Source: Narthecium ossifragum
Taxonomy: Eukaryota; Streptophyta; Magnoliopsida; Dioscoreales; Nartheciaceae
Reading direction: 5' to 3'
Length of the DNA: 64,000 bases
NCBI GenBank assembly: GCA_963920575.1
Contig: OY986971.1
Location: 16,544,492-16,608,491 of the forward strand
Shown: piece after piece, positions 18,741 through 31,293 of the stretch
Position numbering within the stretch: the first letter of the stretch is position 1
Layout: each line of letters begins with the position of its first letter
Program-made: the position numbers and the translations under genes
The notes under the pieces: generated by a model
The model's input: the letters and a program-made list of their open reading frames with translations, nothing else
The model's database searches: none
What the model was told of the DNA's origin: nothing

Positions 18741-19371
18741 ATAGTTTCAATCTGCAGTAATTTTGAATGTATTTTGGGCTGCTATGACATGTTAACTTTA
18801 GGCAGGTACAGGTTTGCATTCTTGTATCTATCTTATCTAGTTAAAGAACCCGATTGCATATGCTGACAGCTATCTTTATCTGCAGGTGCTTAATTGTGAC
18901 CAAGGGAAAATCTTTTCTAGGGAGAAATACATCAAGGGAATCCTTGAACCAAAGATTTTGGTCTAAACGATTATAAAACTGCATTTGGAAACTGTAGAAA
19001 TGACTTTTATGCTCGAAATGTTATGATTATTCTAGTATTTCATGAAGCACTCTATTGGATTTAGCACCGAAAAATATAGTGCCCCCTTTTGTCATAAGGC
19101 GGGCAGTTTTTTCCTGGCTATTTTCTCATAGTTCTCACCTTTTTATTCTGCTAGAGTACTTTCATACCAAAGTTTTCTGAATATTGCGGTGTTTAATGGG
19201 TCTTATTTCGTTTGAGTCTCAAGCGGTCAAGGTCATGTTTCAAAATGTGCCTTGGGATAACTTGATGGGCTTTGGCTGCTTGGCTAAGCGGATTTGGCTC
19301 ATGTTATGGCATGTGAGCAGGGCCAGGTCGGGTCGGACCAGATCCGCTCCCGTTCAGCAGGTCTAGTAGGG
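18741..19371 (+). other. Cyclophilin 40 3' UTR and following intergenic DNA
   Basis: After the TGA at 18738-18740 the sequence stays transcript-like for about 350 bp. A possible 3' UTR intron runs from GTACAGG near 18806 to CTGCAG at 18886. From about 19310 it becomes CGGGTC-rich repeat DNA that also continues right of the next hAT-like element. No further gene is seen. Confidence 0.45.
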
Positions 19372-19901
19372 TAGGGGTGGTAATTCGGGTTCACGGGTCG
19401 GATCGAGCACCGATATCTTGACTTAAAGGCTAAACCCGATCCGTTGGATAAATGGGTCAGGTTTATCAACCTGAGCCCAATCTATTTATAAACGGGTCAA
19501 CTTGACTCTGCCCGTCTAACCCTTTTATTAAACAGGTCCGGTCGGGTTGACCCTTTTAGCAACAATTAAGCACCAAATTATCAACTAATCAATAAAATTA
19601 GTAAGCAATAAAATTATAACTTGTTTCAATTACATCCAAACCATTCAACCTAAATAATAAAATTATAACATGTTTCAATTCTCCTTGATGAGACAAGATC
19701 ATATCCAAATTAGCCATAAAAGCCTAAGTGACATTAAAATTAAACAGGTAAACGAGTTGACCGGATTCGACCCATTTATTCGCGGGTCGTAAATGGGTTG
19801 AGCCGTTTTTGACCCGAACCCGATAACACCAAACCCAAGCCCATTTATGTCGGGTCAGGTCGGATCGGGTTCATGGGTCACGACCCAGATTGCCACCAGT
19901 A
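19372..19901. mobile_element. Non-autonomous hAT-like element
   Basis: It begins TAGGGGTGGTAATTCGGG and ends in the imperfect inverse (the reverse complement reads TACTGGTGGCAATCTGGG). The flanks CTAGTAGG (19363-19370) and CTAGTAGA (19902-19909) match at 7 of 8 bases, an aged hAT duplication. The element is packed with CGGGTC/GACCCG repeats near both ends, like the element at 13481-14155, and encodes no transposase. Confidence 0.75.
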
Positions 19902-19909
19902 CTAGTAGA

Positions 19910-20689
19910 GCTAGCCTCGAGCCGGACCGGGCTTTGTTCTGGGTGGGCTAGGATGGGACCAGGTTTTGGACACCCAACCCTATTTGGTTGACAAAGAAAC
20001 TTCAAGGCTTGGTGATCGTATGTTCTCCCGTTGGATTCGTTTTTATTTATTTATTTATGAGGTTCACTTACGATATGCTATTTATTCTCTTTTTATATAG
20101 AAGGCTATTTATTCTTTTTATACTATATATTCACTGTACTGGTCAACGACCCCAATGTTACTAAAGCTTGGTTCTTTTAAGCAAAAATCCCATTAGCTTT
20201 TATTTTTGGAGGGTTAGACCACAACTACAAAATAGGGGTGATATTTGTTATTAATCTCATGAAATTTGTTAGTAGCCCCGGGCAAATAATTTTTCGGGGG
20301 ATAAAACCCAAAATACCTGGCAAAAGATGATAATGCCCTTTCCCCTATTTTTTCACCCATGACCTCTCTCTCTCCTTCTCCACGACACCGTCCTATGTCT
20401 TGGACCTCGCCCAAGCTCCGTTCTTCTCCATGACGCCGCCCCCCACCCACCTCGACAAGCTACAGTAGCCAGTGACGACCTCGGATCCACCTACGACCCC
20501 GACCCAAACCCCTGTAACACCGAGGAACCACCCTCTCTAGCTCCTAAATCTCCTCTTTCTGTCACCGACGAGCTCTACCTCCATTAACTCGGGTCACCTC
20601 CTCGAAACCCACCTTCTTCCTCACATTGCCGGCGACTCGAGCCCCAACCCCGCCTGCAATCTCAACCCCTCCCCCGCTGACCCCAGAGA
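19910..20689. other. Intergenic DNA, no gene recognised
   Basis: The left part continues the CGGGTC-rich repeat interrupted by the hAT-like element. From about 20340 to 20689 the plus strand is C-rich and is broken at 20690 by a solo LTR. Joined to 23097-23373 it may be one former coding or 5'-UTR-like region, but I recognise no family. Confidence 0.4.
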
Positions 20690-20867
20690 CCTTCTGTGAG
20701 GACCCGTTACTCTGACCTAGTTCGACCGCGTGGGTCGAGGGTCGTTTTCTGTTGATTTGGTTTCGCGTCGGGTGCGATAAGGTTGATAATATTGCTTTTG
20801 TGACCCCATGGGCAATTTGATAAAGGTATGTGATGTATGTGATTGATTAGGACCATAAGGGTGCATC

Positions 20868-20927
20868 CGATCGGAAGATCGGAGCTCGATCGGGAAAGAT
20901 CGAATCGGACGACCGAGATTAGATCCT
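20868..20927. repeat. GATCGG palindrome cluster upstream of the LTR A TATA box
   Basis: CCGATCGG, GATCGGAGCTCGATC and GATCGAATCGG occur within 60 bp. They end just before the TATA box at 20934. Confidence 0.7.
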
Positions 20928-21477
20928 GATCTCTATAAATACCTGACTTCTCTTTCTTTCTTTCTTTTTCTCTCATTCCATGTCGTTGTCTCTCTCTCTC
21001 TCTCCTATCGGCTGAGCTAGGGCTTGGAGTCGCGAGCTTCGAGGAGCGGATCTTGGCGGTCGAGCTTGGGGGATACGTGGAGGAGCTGCCCTACTTGATC
21101 AAGTAGGTGTTTCTACCCCGATCGTATGGTTGGGTTCTCCTAGGATGAGTTTATTGTGTTGTTAATGTAGGAACACTAGGTAGAATTTTGTGTAGCTTAA
21201 CGCATGGTTGTTACAGCTTTCTTGGAGTATTCCTATCGTTTGGTTTTCGTATTTTATTGGACGATTATCGTATTATCGCCGTTTTGTCGGTTTTCGACCG
21301 TTTAGACGTAGATTTGAGATTTAACCATCAAAATCATGGTTTCTTTGTATCAATGGCTTTCCCACCATTTATTACGCTTGCATGCAAAGTTTCATCGATT
21401 TCCGAAAAGCTTTGATAAATCCAATCCAAGAAATTGGATTTCTGGCACTATTCGTAGGAACTGTTCGCTGGGCCTGA

Positions 21478-21830
21478 CGGTCGACCGTCGGATCGACCGT
21501 CAAGCGTTGATAAGCTTCTTCCTGCCTCACAGTCGACCGTCGGATCGACCGTCACATCGACCATGAGGCTCTGTCTCGTTTTGTGTCTCCTAGGGACGAT
21601 GCTCCGACGACCGCGGGTCCTTCCCCTTTTCCCACTTCACCTCGCGGTCGACCGTCGGATCGACCATCGCATCGACCGTGAGGCTCTGTCTCTTTTTTGG
21701 CTTCCCAGGGTCGATATCCCGATCGACCGCGGCCCTTGGGATCTTCCCACTTTTTGGTCTCACGGTCGACCGTCGGATCGACCGTCGCATCGACAACGGC
21801 TCACGGTCGACCGTCGCATTGACCATGAGT
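21478..21830. repeat. Palindrome cassette in solo LTR A (GGTCGACC type)
   Basis: Repeated GGTCGACCGTCGGATCGACC units are joined by linker text such as AGGCTCTGT and CTTCCCAGGGTCGAT. The same units and the same linkers recur in the copia-type LTRs at 47359-47745 and 50222-50600. Confidence 0.9.
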
Positions 21831-23096
21831 CATTGAACAGTGTTTTCTGGCTTTCTCTGTTGGGTTCTTCATTCATGATAGATGTCCAATCATGTTAGGA
21901 AGCTTGCATGTTATTATCACGGGATTTTCAATGGCTTTTGATGGGGATTGAGAATTAAATCGTGCGTTTATCGTTTTTGACGAAATTGTGGATTGACTTG
22001 CATTTAAATGTTTAGTTGGATGGTAACTTTAAATGCTTATTATTTTCCTAGCCGTTAGCTAGCTATGAGTGCTAGCTAACGTGGTATTATGGAACCTTAG
22101 TCCGTTGCCGGCGAGTGCCGAGGGCGATTGTACAATTGTTGGACTTATTGTTGATGTTGTGGCATATAGAGACATCTAGGTTAGATGTTTGCATAGGTCT
22201 ATGCACTGTATACATTAGAGGCATATCAGGTTAGGCGGGCGATGGGTTGATCGCCGATCCAAGGCTCTCGGGTAGCTCGGATCTAGCCTTAGAACTGCGG
22301 CTGGATAGTAAGGTTTAGAATGTGATTGTATAATTGGAATATCATATTATCAAGGATATGATGTAGTTGGCTATGATCATGTTTGCTTTGAGGTTTAGAG
22401 GTCGTGTTGTCTTTCCAAGGCCAAGTGTTAAGAATGGATGTCGATGCGTTCCCGACGTGGGTCCCCAAGGCATGGGAATCTTGCTTGGGTAAGGGTGATC
22501 CTACATGCACTGTTCCGTAGCCTCCTGCTAACTTGTTCAGGAGAGAGGTTTCATGGCAGGAGCCTTTGGGATATCGATAGGGGTTGTGGGACCCCATGGC
22601 ATTCCTTAGACTTGAGCGGGGAGACGTCACAATTGTTATTTTCCTCCCTTCAGTGTGTCGTAGAGTAGAACCCTACTGAGCTTATCGCTCACTCCTACCC
22701 GGGGTGCGTTTGCAGGTGCAGGCGCCAGTTCTTCTTTAGTAGAGCCCGCGGGATTAGCCTTTGGCGGCGCGACGACTTCCAGAGGCGCTTGAGGTTGCTG
22801 TGGGATAATTGTTGTACTTTTTATAGATTTTGTATATTATAAACATTATTCGAGGATTTTTGGATTATATGTATAATATCTTTCCCTTAGAGGAGTTTGA
22901 TAAGAATTTGTATCGGATGTTTAAACAGTACAACTTGATGTTTTTATTAATTGATTTACAGCTTATCCCTGGAAGTTAAATTGTTTAAATTATCTGTGTT
23001 TTCCGCTTTATATCGCGTCAGTGTGGATGTGAATAGTGATAGGAACCCTCATGTCTTGCCCCGGATGGGCTTTCTGGGTCGGGGTGTGACACCTTC

Positions 23097-23373
23097 TCTG
23101 TCGACTTCGATGGGACCAACACCACCGCCAGAGCTCCCTTCCTCTCAAGCCCGCGCCGCTACCTCCCTATCCCGTCACCTCCGACCTCCCCTTCAACCTC
23201 CGCCCCGTCCTCTACCATTTCCGACTGATTCTGGATCGGATCCACCCTCCTTCGGTGATCCTAGAGTTGGCTCTTCGCCCTCCCTTCAAGACCGCTAGTG
23301 ACCCATCTAGATCCGCTTCCTACGCCCAACACCATGATCCAAGGCATTGGACCGACTTCCCAAGCCCAGACGA
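23097..23373. other. Short host segment between two solo LTRs
   Basis: A C-rich stretch separates solo LTR A from solo LTR B. The frames read Pro/Ser-rich and match no family I know. Both LTRs landed in the same older sequence, about 280 bp apart. Confidence 0.4.
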
Positions 23374-23378
23374 CCCAT

Positions 23379-25786
23379 TGTCACACCTCGACCCAGAAAA
23401 CCCATCCGGTCCGGGGCGTGAGGGTCCTAAACTCTAAAAATCAAACGGTGAGAGTTTCCTCTGTATGTCTCAATTTGAACCCTGTACAGTTTATAATCTT
23501 CACGATAAATTAACACGATAAATCTAACAGTTCTAAATTCAACATAAATATGAATATGCTATCACAAATTTCACTATCTAGTACAGGTTCTGATACAATG
23601 CTTTCATCGACCATCAATACATAATTGAATACAAACAATCAAATCCTCGAAGAGGGAAATTATACATTTAATATAACTGCAAATGCACAACTATTAACAA
23701 AAGGGAAAACTCCAGGATCGTCAAGTACTCCTCGAAACTCCAAGTCCACGATCGCCTCGAGAATAGCGCGCCAATGCCTAGTAGATCACCTGAAAGAAGA
23801 GAACTGAATCGACCTACATCGCCAATGCAACCCGGGTAGGAGTGAGCAACAAAGCTCAGTAGGGTTCTACTCTACGTTACACTGAAGGGGAGGAAAACAT
23901 CAGCAGTGTCGTTTCTCCGTCTAAGTCTAAAGGATGACACGGGGTCCCATAACCCCTATCGATTCCCCACAGGATCCTTCTCTTCTCAACCGACCACGCT
24001 GGAAACATTAACCAAATACGCTGGGAGGAAATAAGAACCAGAACCAGTAGGAACACCCTTACCTAGCAGGAATCCACTGCATGGGGACACACGTCAGGGA
24101 TATCGACAACCATCCTTAGCACTTGGCCTTGGAGAAGCGACACGGCCTCTAAACCTCAAATAATATAATATTCCAGTCTGACTACCTAATAATCCCCGAA
24201 TGATAAAATAATCAGTCAGCACTACAATCGCATCCTAAACCACTGTCTACCCAAACCCGATTCTAAGGCTAGATCCGAGCTACCTGAGAGCCCCGGATCG
24301 ACGAAAACCCCTATTCGCCCACGTCCTAGTCTAATGCTTCTAATGCAAACAAGATGCATGCAATGCTCACACGCACATCAAGAGGAAATCAAACATGCAA
24401 CAATATGTCAAGCAATATACAGGTCTAGGCATAGCCTACGGCTCGCCAAGGGGTAAACATGCATAAATCAGATAGAGGTTTAAACTACAATAATACAATA
24501 TTATAACGACGCCCATGGGCCGTTAACAAGCAACTACACCAATCTGAAATTCGGCATTACAACGGCATTCACAGTCGTCAACTGCAATTTCTACAACGTG
24601 ATACAACCCTGACAAAACAAATAACAAACTACAACCATTACAATATAGAACAACTAGGGCACACCTTCGGCCCACTAATTATCTAAACATCCCAAGGGGC
24701 ATGACTTCCTTGGTTCAACCACATGCTAGGTATATATGTATACAATACGATATAAATAAGCATGACATGCAATTAATTGCCAATTAGACAAGTAAGCTAC
24801 TAGTTAAACCGACAAACCGATATCGATGGTTCAAACACCCAAAACCTATCAAATCTAGCTTGTCAATCCTAGATGTTACTAAGAACATCAATTAAGGGTA
24901 TTAGGTGAATTAAACATGTATCTTGAAGGATTAAACACGGTAAAACATCAAAAATCAACTAAGAAGCTAAATTCCGGATTTCTACATTAAACCCTAGTTA
25001 GAGGCGATGAAATCTTATCAATTCGACGTCCAAACGACGTCAAACTTCAAAGTAAACTTGGGTAGATGCATCTCAGCATGCTAGGGACACGCGCATGTTA
25101 GGGACACACATGCCAAGTATTGGATCTAATTGATGTCTAATTTCCACATAATTTACTAATCATTTTCTTAATTTTAGTTTCACAACAGTTTAGGAAACAA
25201 TTCGCCAAACATCGTATATAAATCCAAAAATCATGAAACCAGCGGCAATTAAAGGTAGATTCGATGATCTACGACTTTCATCTTGAAAGTTACACTAGAT
25301 CATGCTCACACAGATAGGAAATCGAGCATGAACTCGACTGTTCATTGAAGAACAGAGCATCGACGAAAATCCGGGAAAAACATGCTTAAAAACCCAATTA
25401 AATCACAATCAAATCCAAAGAAGCATCTACCAGATGAAGAACATGCATCACAGAGCAATCTAGAAGAGAAGCAATCAAAAACCGGTTCAGACGAGCCAAC
25501 TGATCGGACTGAATTCGATTTGACTCCAAATTGCAATCTCGTCGCAATCTCGTCCGGATCTGATGATCATGAACGCTCATACTGGATCTATGCAATCATA
25601 TACATCAATCAAGGCTGTGTGTGCACTACGCAGGTGTGAAACTGACCACCAGGGCGCAATTTTACCAAATTGCCTCTGGGGTCCAAAAGCAGCGATGCGA
25701 TCAACCGATCGCAAACCAAGGCCAACCACAAAACCAGACACTCGACCTAACGCGGTCGGACCAGGTTGGAGGAACGGGTCCTCACA
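23379..25786 (-). mobile_element. Solo LTR B (2408 bp), same family as A
   Basis: It lies in the opposite orientation to A. The plus strand starts TGTCACACCTCGACC and ends GGGTCCTCACA. Flanks CCCAT (23374-23378) and CCCCT (25787-25791) match at 4 of 5 bases, consistent with a mutated target-site duplication. It shares the CTCAGTAGGGTTCTACTCTA and promoter-side text with A. No internal domain and no clear palindrome array are present. Confidence 0.88.
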
Positions 25787-25791
25787 CCCCT

Positions 25792-27649
25792 CCTTTGTTA
25801 GTCTCGAGCTCCAGTGAGGCAGCCTGAACCCCACCAGCCAGACTTGATCAGGCTCAATCCCAGACTAGTCAGATCCCATTAGGCTCAGTCTTAGCCAATC
25901 CGATCTGACCAAGCCAGAACCTTAACCAGATCAGAACAGAATTGAGCCAGATTTAAGGCATATCGACCCAGATTCTACTTGAATTGAGCCCATTTTATCT
26001 CCTATGGGTAAAGCTTGGATCCATGTGATAGACCAACGTCAAAAATTGAACAATAGGATGACGTCAAAATTTTGAAAATTACAATTGACGTGCACGTGAA
26101 ATTTTTTTTATCAAAAAACAATTTGCGCCCCTAAATTGTACATAAAATTTGAAAATTGACGATCTAAAATTGATAAATTGTACATAAAATTTGAAAAATT
26201 GATGACCTAAAATTGAGCTCATTTGTACATCGATATAATTTTACCTTTCAACCAATTTTATCTTTCATTCATTTTTATCTTTCATTTATTTTTATCTTTC
26301 CTTCAATTTTATCTTTTATTTTTTTACACCTCAAATCCGCCGCCTCCACCGATGTTCTAGCCGATTAAATACTGGGGGTGAATTCTCTAGGTCCCTACGA
26401 ACCCTCCTATGCTGGTCTTGACCTCCGACGAGCTCATTTGGCTATCGATATAATTTTATCTTTCTGCTAATTTTATCTTTCCTTCATTTTTATCTTTCCT
26501 TCAACTTTATTTTTCTCTCTTTTTACACCTAAAATCCGCAGCCTCCACAACCGTTTTAGCCGATTAAACACTAGAGATCAATTCTCCAGATCCCTACAAA
26601 CCCTCCTATACTGGTCTTGACCTTCGGCGAGCTCATTTGACCGTCGATACAGTTTTATCTTTCCATCAATTTTATCTTTTTAACTCCCCAAATCACAACT
26701 TAATGTTCAATTGGTCGTGATTCTCTATCAAGGATCTCTTCAATCATCTCCACTTTCTCTGTAATTTTCTCCACCTTTTTCCATATTTTCCATATTTTCC
26801 CACCCCTTTCCCTATTTTTCATGGCTTTTCTCTCTCCTTTTCCTATTTTCCCTATTTCCCCTCTATTTTCTGACCCTTTTCCTATTTTCTCTCCTTTTTC
26901 CCTGTCGACTCGCTCGCGGCTCGTCCCCACGCCCACATGGCTCACCGAGGGAACCGGAACTTCATCGTCACGGTTCAATCGGCTCGGGACTTCCTTAGAT
27001 TTTTCCTATTTTTTCCCACCTTTTCCCCTTTCTCCCCATATTTTCTCTCTCATCCACACCTTGGCGCTCCTGGGGCTCAAAGGTGGCTCACGTAATCTCG
27101 ATTCAAGCCAGAATTTCGTCGTCTCGGCTCGATCAGCTCGGGGCAGCTCGTCTTCAAGTTGCCTCCCTTCGCCGTTGAAACTCCTTTGGCCACCCCCATC
27201 CCTACAAAACACCGCCAAAACCTCCGCCATTGTACTTACTATCCTCTTTCGTCCTCCACCATCATGCCTCTCTCCACCGACGCTGGTAACCACCTCCAAA
27301 CCTGACACAACCATCCACCTTCATTTCTTGCTTCACCATATCTCTTCCAAACTTCGCCAAAACATTCCCTTTTCCTCCTTCGACAAGATCCCGTTCTCAA
27401 CCACCCTCCAAACCGCCTATTCTGCCGTCAACGACCACCATCCAAACCCACCCCTGTTGTGGCTACCACCTTCCCATCGATCCACACCACCTCGTCACCC
27501 TGCAACAAGTCCAGAGCCATTATACGACCTCTACGAAGCTTTCCCGCTCATCCATGTCCCGGATTAAGACCTCCATCACCGCTATCCAAGAAGTCCGGTG
27601 AACTCCACTGAGCCGACCACGTCCAATCCGCCACTTGGAGGGCCCAATC
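25792..27649. other. Repeat-rich intergenic DNA
   Basis: It contains a 44-bp tandem duplication (26134-26217, AAATTGTACATAAAATTTG units). It also holds a 200-215 bp tandem repeat of about 2.3 copies (from 26213, 26428 and 26629) whose unit starts GAGCTCATTTG and contains TTTTATCTTTC runs, and then a pyrimidine-rich block (26720-27060). A 248-codon frame at 26821-27567 is low complexity (Pro, Ser, Phe) and is not supported as a gene. Confidence 0.5.
26213..26690. repeat. Tandem repeat, unit about 205-215 bp, 2.3 copies
   Basis: Units begin GAGCTCATTT at 26213, 26428 and 26629. Each carries TATAATTTTA or TACAGTTTTA followed by TTTTATCTTTC repeats; the two complete units also have a GCCGATTAAA block and CTGGTCTTGACC. 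Confidence 0.8.
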
Positions 27650-28219
27650 TGGCGCAGGGTAAACGTGAACCTCTCTATGGGAGAGACAACCAGATTTCTC
27701 AAGAGGAGAAACCAAAAACCCTAATTTTTATTCATCATCAAAACTGACCCTTACAAACCCTAAGTCCTCCTTTTATAAATTAAGGAGAGACCAGACCAAC
27801 TCATACATGGACTCTGATATGAATTAACCTAATCCAAGTGCTAAACCCAGAATTCAAATAGGAGAAAACCTACTAGAAATAGGAAATTTGCTAAAAAAGG
27901 AAAGACCGAACAAACTGCCTAAAAAGGAAAGTTTTTCACTAAAACTGAATTTTAAGCCAAAGGGAAAGGAATTTGAGGATTCGGAGGTCAAGGTCATGAA
28001 GAGATCTTCGATCTCTGATGAAACTTGACGGGCTCGTCGAGCCCGTCGTTTCGACTGGTCGCACGCCCCGATCGGACGTCGTGAGTGAAAGTTATGCCCA
28101 TCCGACAGTCGGGGTCGTCCAGAGATCTCATTCGGACGGATGGAGTCCGAACGCGTCCGGATCGCCTCGGAAGCTGCTCTAGATCGGACTCGATCAGGTC
28201 TGGGCTTAGTCCTGCATCA
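27650..28219 (-). repeat. 3' LTR of the gypsy element (570 bp)
   Basis: The plus strand starts TGGCGCAGGGT and ends CTGCATCA. It has an intact TATA box (minus, TTATAAAAGG) at 27769-27778. Upstream of this are palindromes including GACGGGCTCG/CGAGCCCGTC (10-bp arms, 1-base loop, 28028-28048) and GATCGGAC sites to 28200. Confidence 0.88.
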
Positions 28220-31200
28220 TCCTCCTCTGGTTGGAAAGGACTCGTCCTCGAGTCTGAATCACCCTGAACCCCTCTGTATGGAACTAGATGCTTCACATTG
28301 AAGGTATCCGAAATCTGCAAGTGGGGTGGAAGCTAGACTCGGTAGGCATTGTCATTAAATTTCTGAAGGACTTCACACGGCCCGATCTTCCTATCTCCCA
28401 GCTTGGAATATTCTCCTGCTGGCAGCCTCTCTTTGGTCAAGACGACCCACACTTCATCCCCGACGTCGAATGTGACCTGGCAACGATGCCGATCCGCCGC
28501 ACTTTTATACCTGGCATTAGTAAGTTCCAGTTGAGACTTGACCTGATCCTGGATGGTGTTGAGATGCTCGATCATGTTTTCAGCTCACAGGTCAGGTCGA
28601 CCAGGCTTGGAAATTGGAACCAGATCCAACACACTCATAAGATTAGAGCCATAGACTGTTTCAAAAGGGCTAAGACCAGTCGAATGGTTTTTGGACCGAT
28701 TGAAGGCGAACTCGGCTTGACTCAAAGCCGCATCCCACATCTTCGGTCGGCTTCTCGTGAGGCTCCTCAGGAGGTTGCCGAGGCTTCTGTTGACGACCTC
28801 GATCTGGCCGTTAGTCCGGGGATGATAGGCACTGCTGAAGTTTAACTTGGTACCCAGCTTCTGCCAAAGGCAGTTCCAGAAGTTGCTCATGAACTTGACG
28901 TCACAATCAGAGGTGATCAATCTGGGAACCCCATGAAACCGCACCACCTCTTGGAAATAAAGGTGAGCGATCCGCGCGGCATACATCGTCTTTCGACAAG
29001 CTATAAAATGAGTCATCTTAGAAAATCGGTCGACAACTACAAAGATGGAATCCATACCGCGAGCCGTACGAGGCAGCCCAAGGACGAAGTCCATGATGAC
29101 GTCGATCCACGGCGCATCAGGAACAGGAAAGGGCATGTAGAGTCCTGCGTTAGTGGCGGATCCTCGGGACAGTTGGCAGATATGGCATTACTCCACGTAT
29201 CTGGCTACGTCCCTTGGCAGATTGGGCCAATAGTAATCACGAGCTACAAGAGCCAGAGTATTGTCTTGCCCAAAGTGACCCTCTCGGTGCAGCTCCTGCA
29301 GAATCTGGCCTCGTAGAGAACAATCCGGTACACAAAGGCGTAGTCCCCAGAATAGGAAGCCGTCTTGGACGCTGAAGTTCGTGCGCTGCCCGTCCTTGAC
29401 CTCAGCATACACGGTGCCAAAAGAAGGATCATCCGGATAGAGGTCCTTGAAGATCTCAAAACCCACGACCTGTGCCTGCAGTGTAGTCCGGAGATTAGCG
29501 CGCCGGCTGAGTGCATCAGCAACCCGGTTCTGCATGCCCGCCAGGTGCCGGAGGGAGAAGGTGAACTCCTGTAGGTAGGCAACCCACTTCGCGTGTCACC
29601 GGTTGAGCTTGTGTTGGCCATGGAGGAATTTGAGAGCCTCATGATCAGTGTGCAACACAAACTCCCGTTGCACCAAGTAGTGCCTCCAATGCTTTAAGGA
29701 CTGCACAATAGCGTAGAATTTCAGATCATAAGTAGAGTAGTTTTTTGTGACACCTGATAATTTCTCGCTGAAATATGCAACTGGCCGCCCCCCTTGGCTA
29801 AGCACCTCGCCGATGCCGACTCCCGACGCATCGCAGTTGACTTCGAAGACGTCAAACATTCTCTCCTTCACTAGTTGGAAGCTCTCTTCCGCTTCTTCGG
29901 GCCATTGGAAGTTTCGCCCTTTAAGACACTCGGTGATGGGGGCTGTCAACGAACTGAAATTGTAGATGAAGCACATGTAGAAGGAGGCCAGCCCGTGGAA
30001 GCTACGGACATCGTGTAGACTCCGCGGCGAGGGCCAACTTCGGATTGCCTCCACCTTGTTGGGATCCGCGCTAATGCCACCTGAAGAGATAATATAACCA
30101 AGGAAGCATACTCGGTCAGTTAGAAAAGTGCACTTCTTCTGGTTGGCGAACAGCCGCTCCTTCCGCAACGCCTCGAGGACAGCTCGTAGATGCTTCAAGT
30201 GATCCTCCGCAGAAGAACTGTACACCAGGATGTCATCGAAGTATACGACGACAAAACGGCCCATGAACGGCCTCAGGACTTGGTGCATGAACCTCATGAA
30301 TGTGTTGGGCGCGTTGAACAGACCGAAAGGCATCACCATCCACTCATATAATCCATCCTGAGTCTTGAAGGCGGTCTTCCACTCGTCTCCCGGTCGGATG
30401 CGAATCTTCTGGTATCCGCTCTTGAGATCTATCTTTGAAAACAGCTTGGAGCCCGCCAATTGGTCGAGCATATCATCCAGTCTTGGTATGGGGAATCTGT
30501 ACTTGATGGTGATCCCGTTGATAGCTTTGTTGTCGATGCACATCCGCCACGAACCATCCTTCTTGGGTACTAAGCGAGCAGGTATGGCGCACGAGCTGAT
30601 GCTTTCCCATACATAGCCTTTCTCCACCAGTTCCGTCACATGCTTCCTCAGTTCCTCGATCTCCTTCGGACTCATCCGGTATGCCGGTCGATTGGGTAGG
30701 CTGGCACCTGGAGTCAAGTCGATTTGATGCTGGATGTCTCGCAGGGGTGGTAGTCCCAGGGACAGCTCCTCGGGTAACAGATCAGTGAACTCCGCCAGGA
30801 GGGGCCTCATGAGCTCGGGAACTTCCACCACCGCATCTGGTTTGCCTGGCAGCAGAGCATAGATGACTGGCTGCTCCTTCACCTCCTCCAGGAACTGCGA
30901 ACGTGACAGCATAGTCACAACTCGGCCTTCCTTGGGCTTGGGCTGCGGCTCCTCCCGTCTCGGCGCTAGGGTCAATCGCTTCTCCTTGATCCGCAAGGTG
31001 TAGGTGTTCCTCCGACCGTCGTGGACGACAAAACGATCATATTGCCAGGGTCGGCCCAGCAAAAGGTGGCAAGCATCCATGGTTACCACATCACACCATA
31101 CACTATCCTGATAGTTGGAACCAATGGAAAATGAAACCAAGCAGCGTTTATCAACTTTTACCTCGCTGCCGCGCTTGAGCCACGATAGTCGGTACGGAAC

Positions 31201-31284
31201 AGGATGGGCCTCCGTTGCCAGTTGCAGCTTGATCACCACTTCATCCGCGATGACGTTCTCACAACTTCCACTGTCCACGATCAT
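27994..31284 (-). pseudogene. Pol of the gypsy element: protease, RT, RNase H, integrase
   Basis: Order on the minus strand: protease with [14 protein letters not shown] and [11 protein letters not shown] (from 31284); RT with [35 protein letters not shown] and the catalytic [10 protein letters not shown] (about 30240); RNase H with [10 protein letters not shown] (about 29835); integrase with the HHCC-like HREGHFGQDNT (about 29270), then catalytic residues in DFVLGLP, TSDCDVKF and TNGQIEVVNRSL; then the GPY/F module. In-frame stops occur after HKLNR (29595), before CHICQ (near 29187), after GRPDL (near 28583) and before LPPHLQISD (near 28331). Domain order and catalytic residues are otherwise kept, so decay is by point nonsense changes. 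The frame runs into the 3' LTR, as often seen in gypsy elements. Confidence 0.9.
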
Positions 31285-31293
31285 CTTACAGAC

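Larger units (their letters stand above)
20695..23091 (+). mobile_element. Solo LTR A (2397 bp), large-LTR retrotransposon family
   Basis: It starts TGTGAGGACCCG and ends GGGGTGTGACA, with a perfect 5-bp target-site duplication CCTTC (20690-20694, 23092-23096). There is no internal domain. A TATA box is at 20934-20940. Text shared with the three other copies in the window includes GTAGAACCCTACTGAGC and the CTACCCGG-GCAGGTGCAGG region. Long LTRs of this type suit Ty3/gypsy elements of the Tekay/Del kind, but without internal DNA the superfamily is an inference. A palindrome array lies at 21478-21830. Confidence 0.92.

Noticed and set aside
26821..27567. 248-codon open frame as a gene
   Set aside because: Low-complexity Pro/Ser/Phe content from a pyrimidine-rich strand, with no domain and no promoter or splice support.
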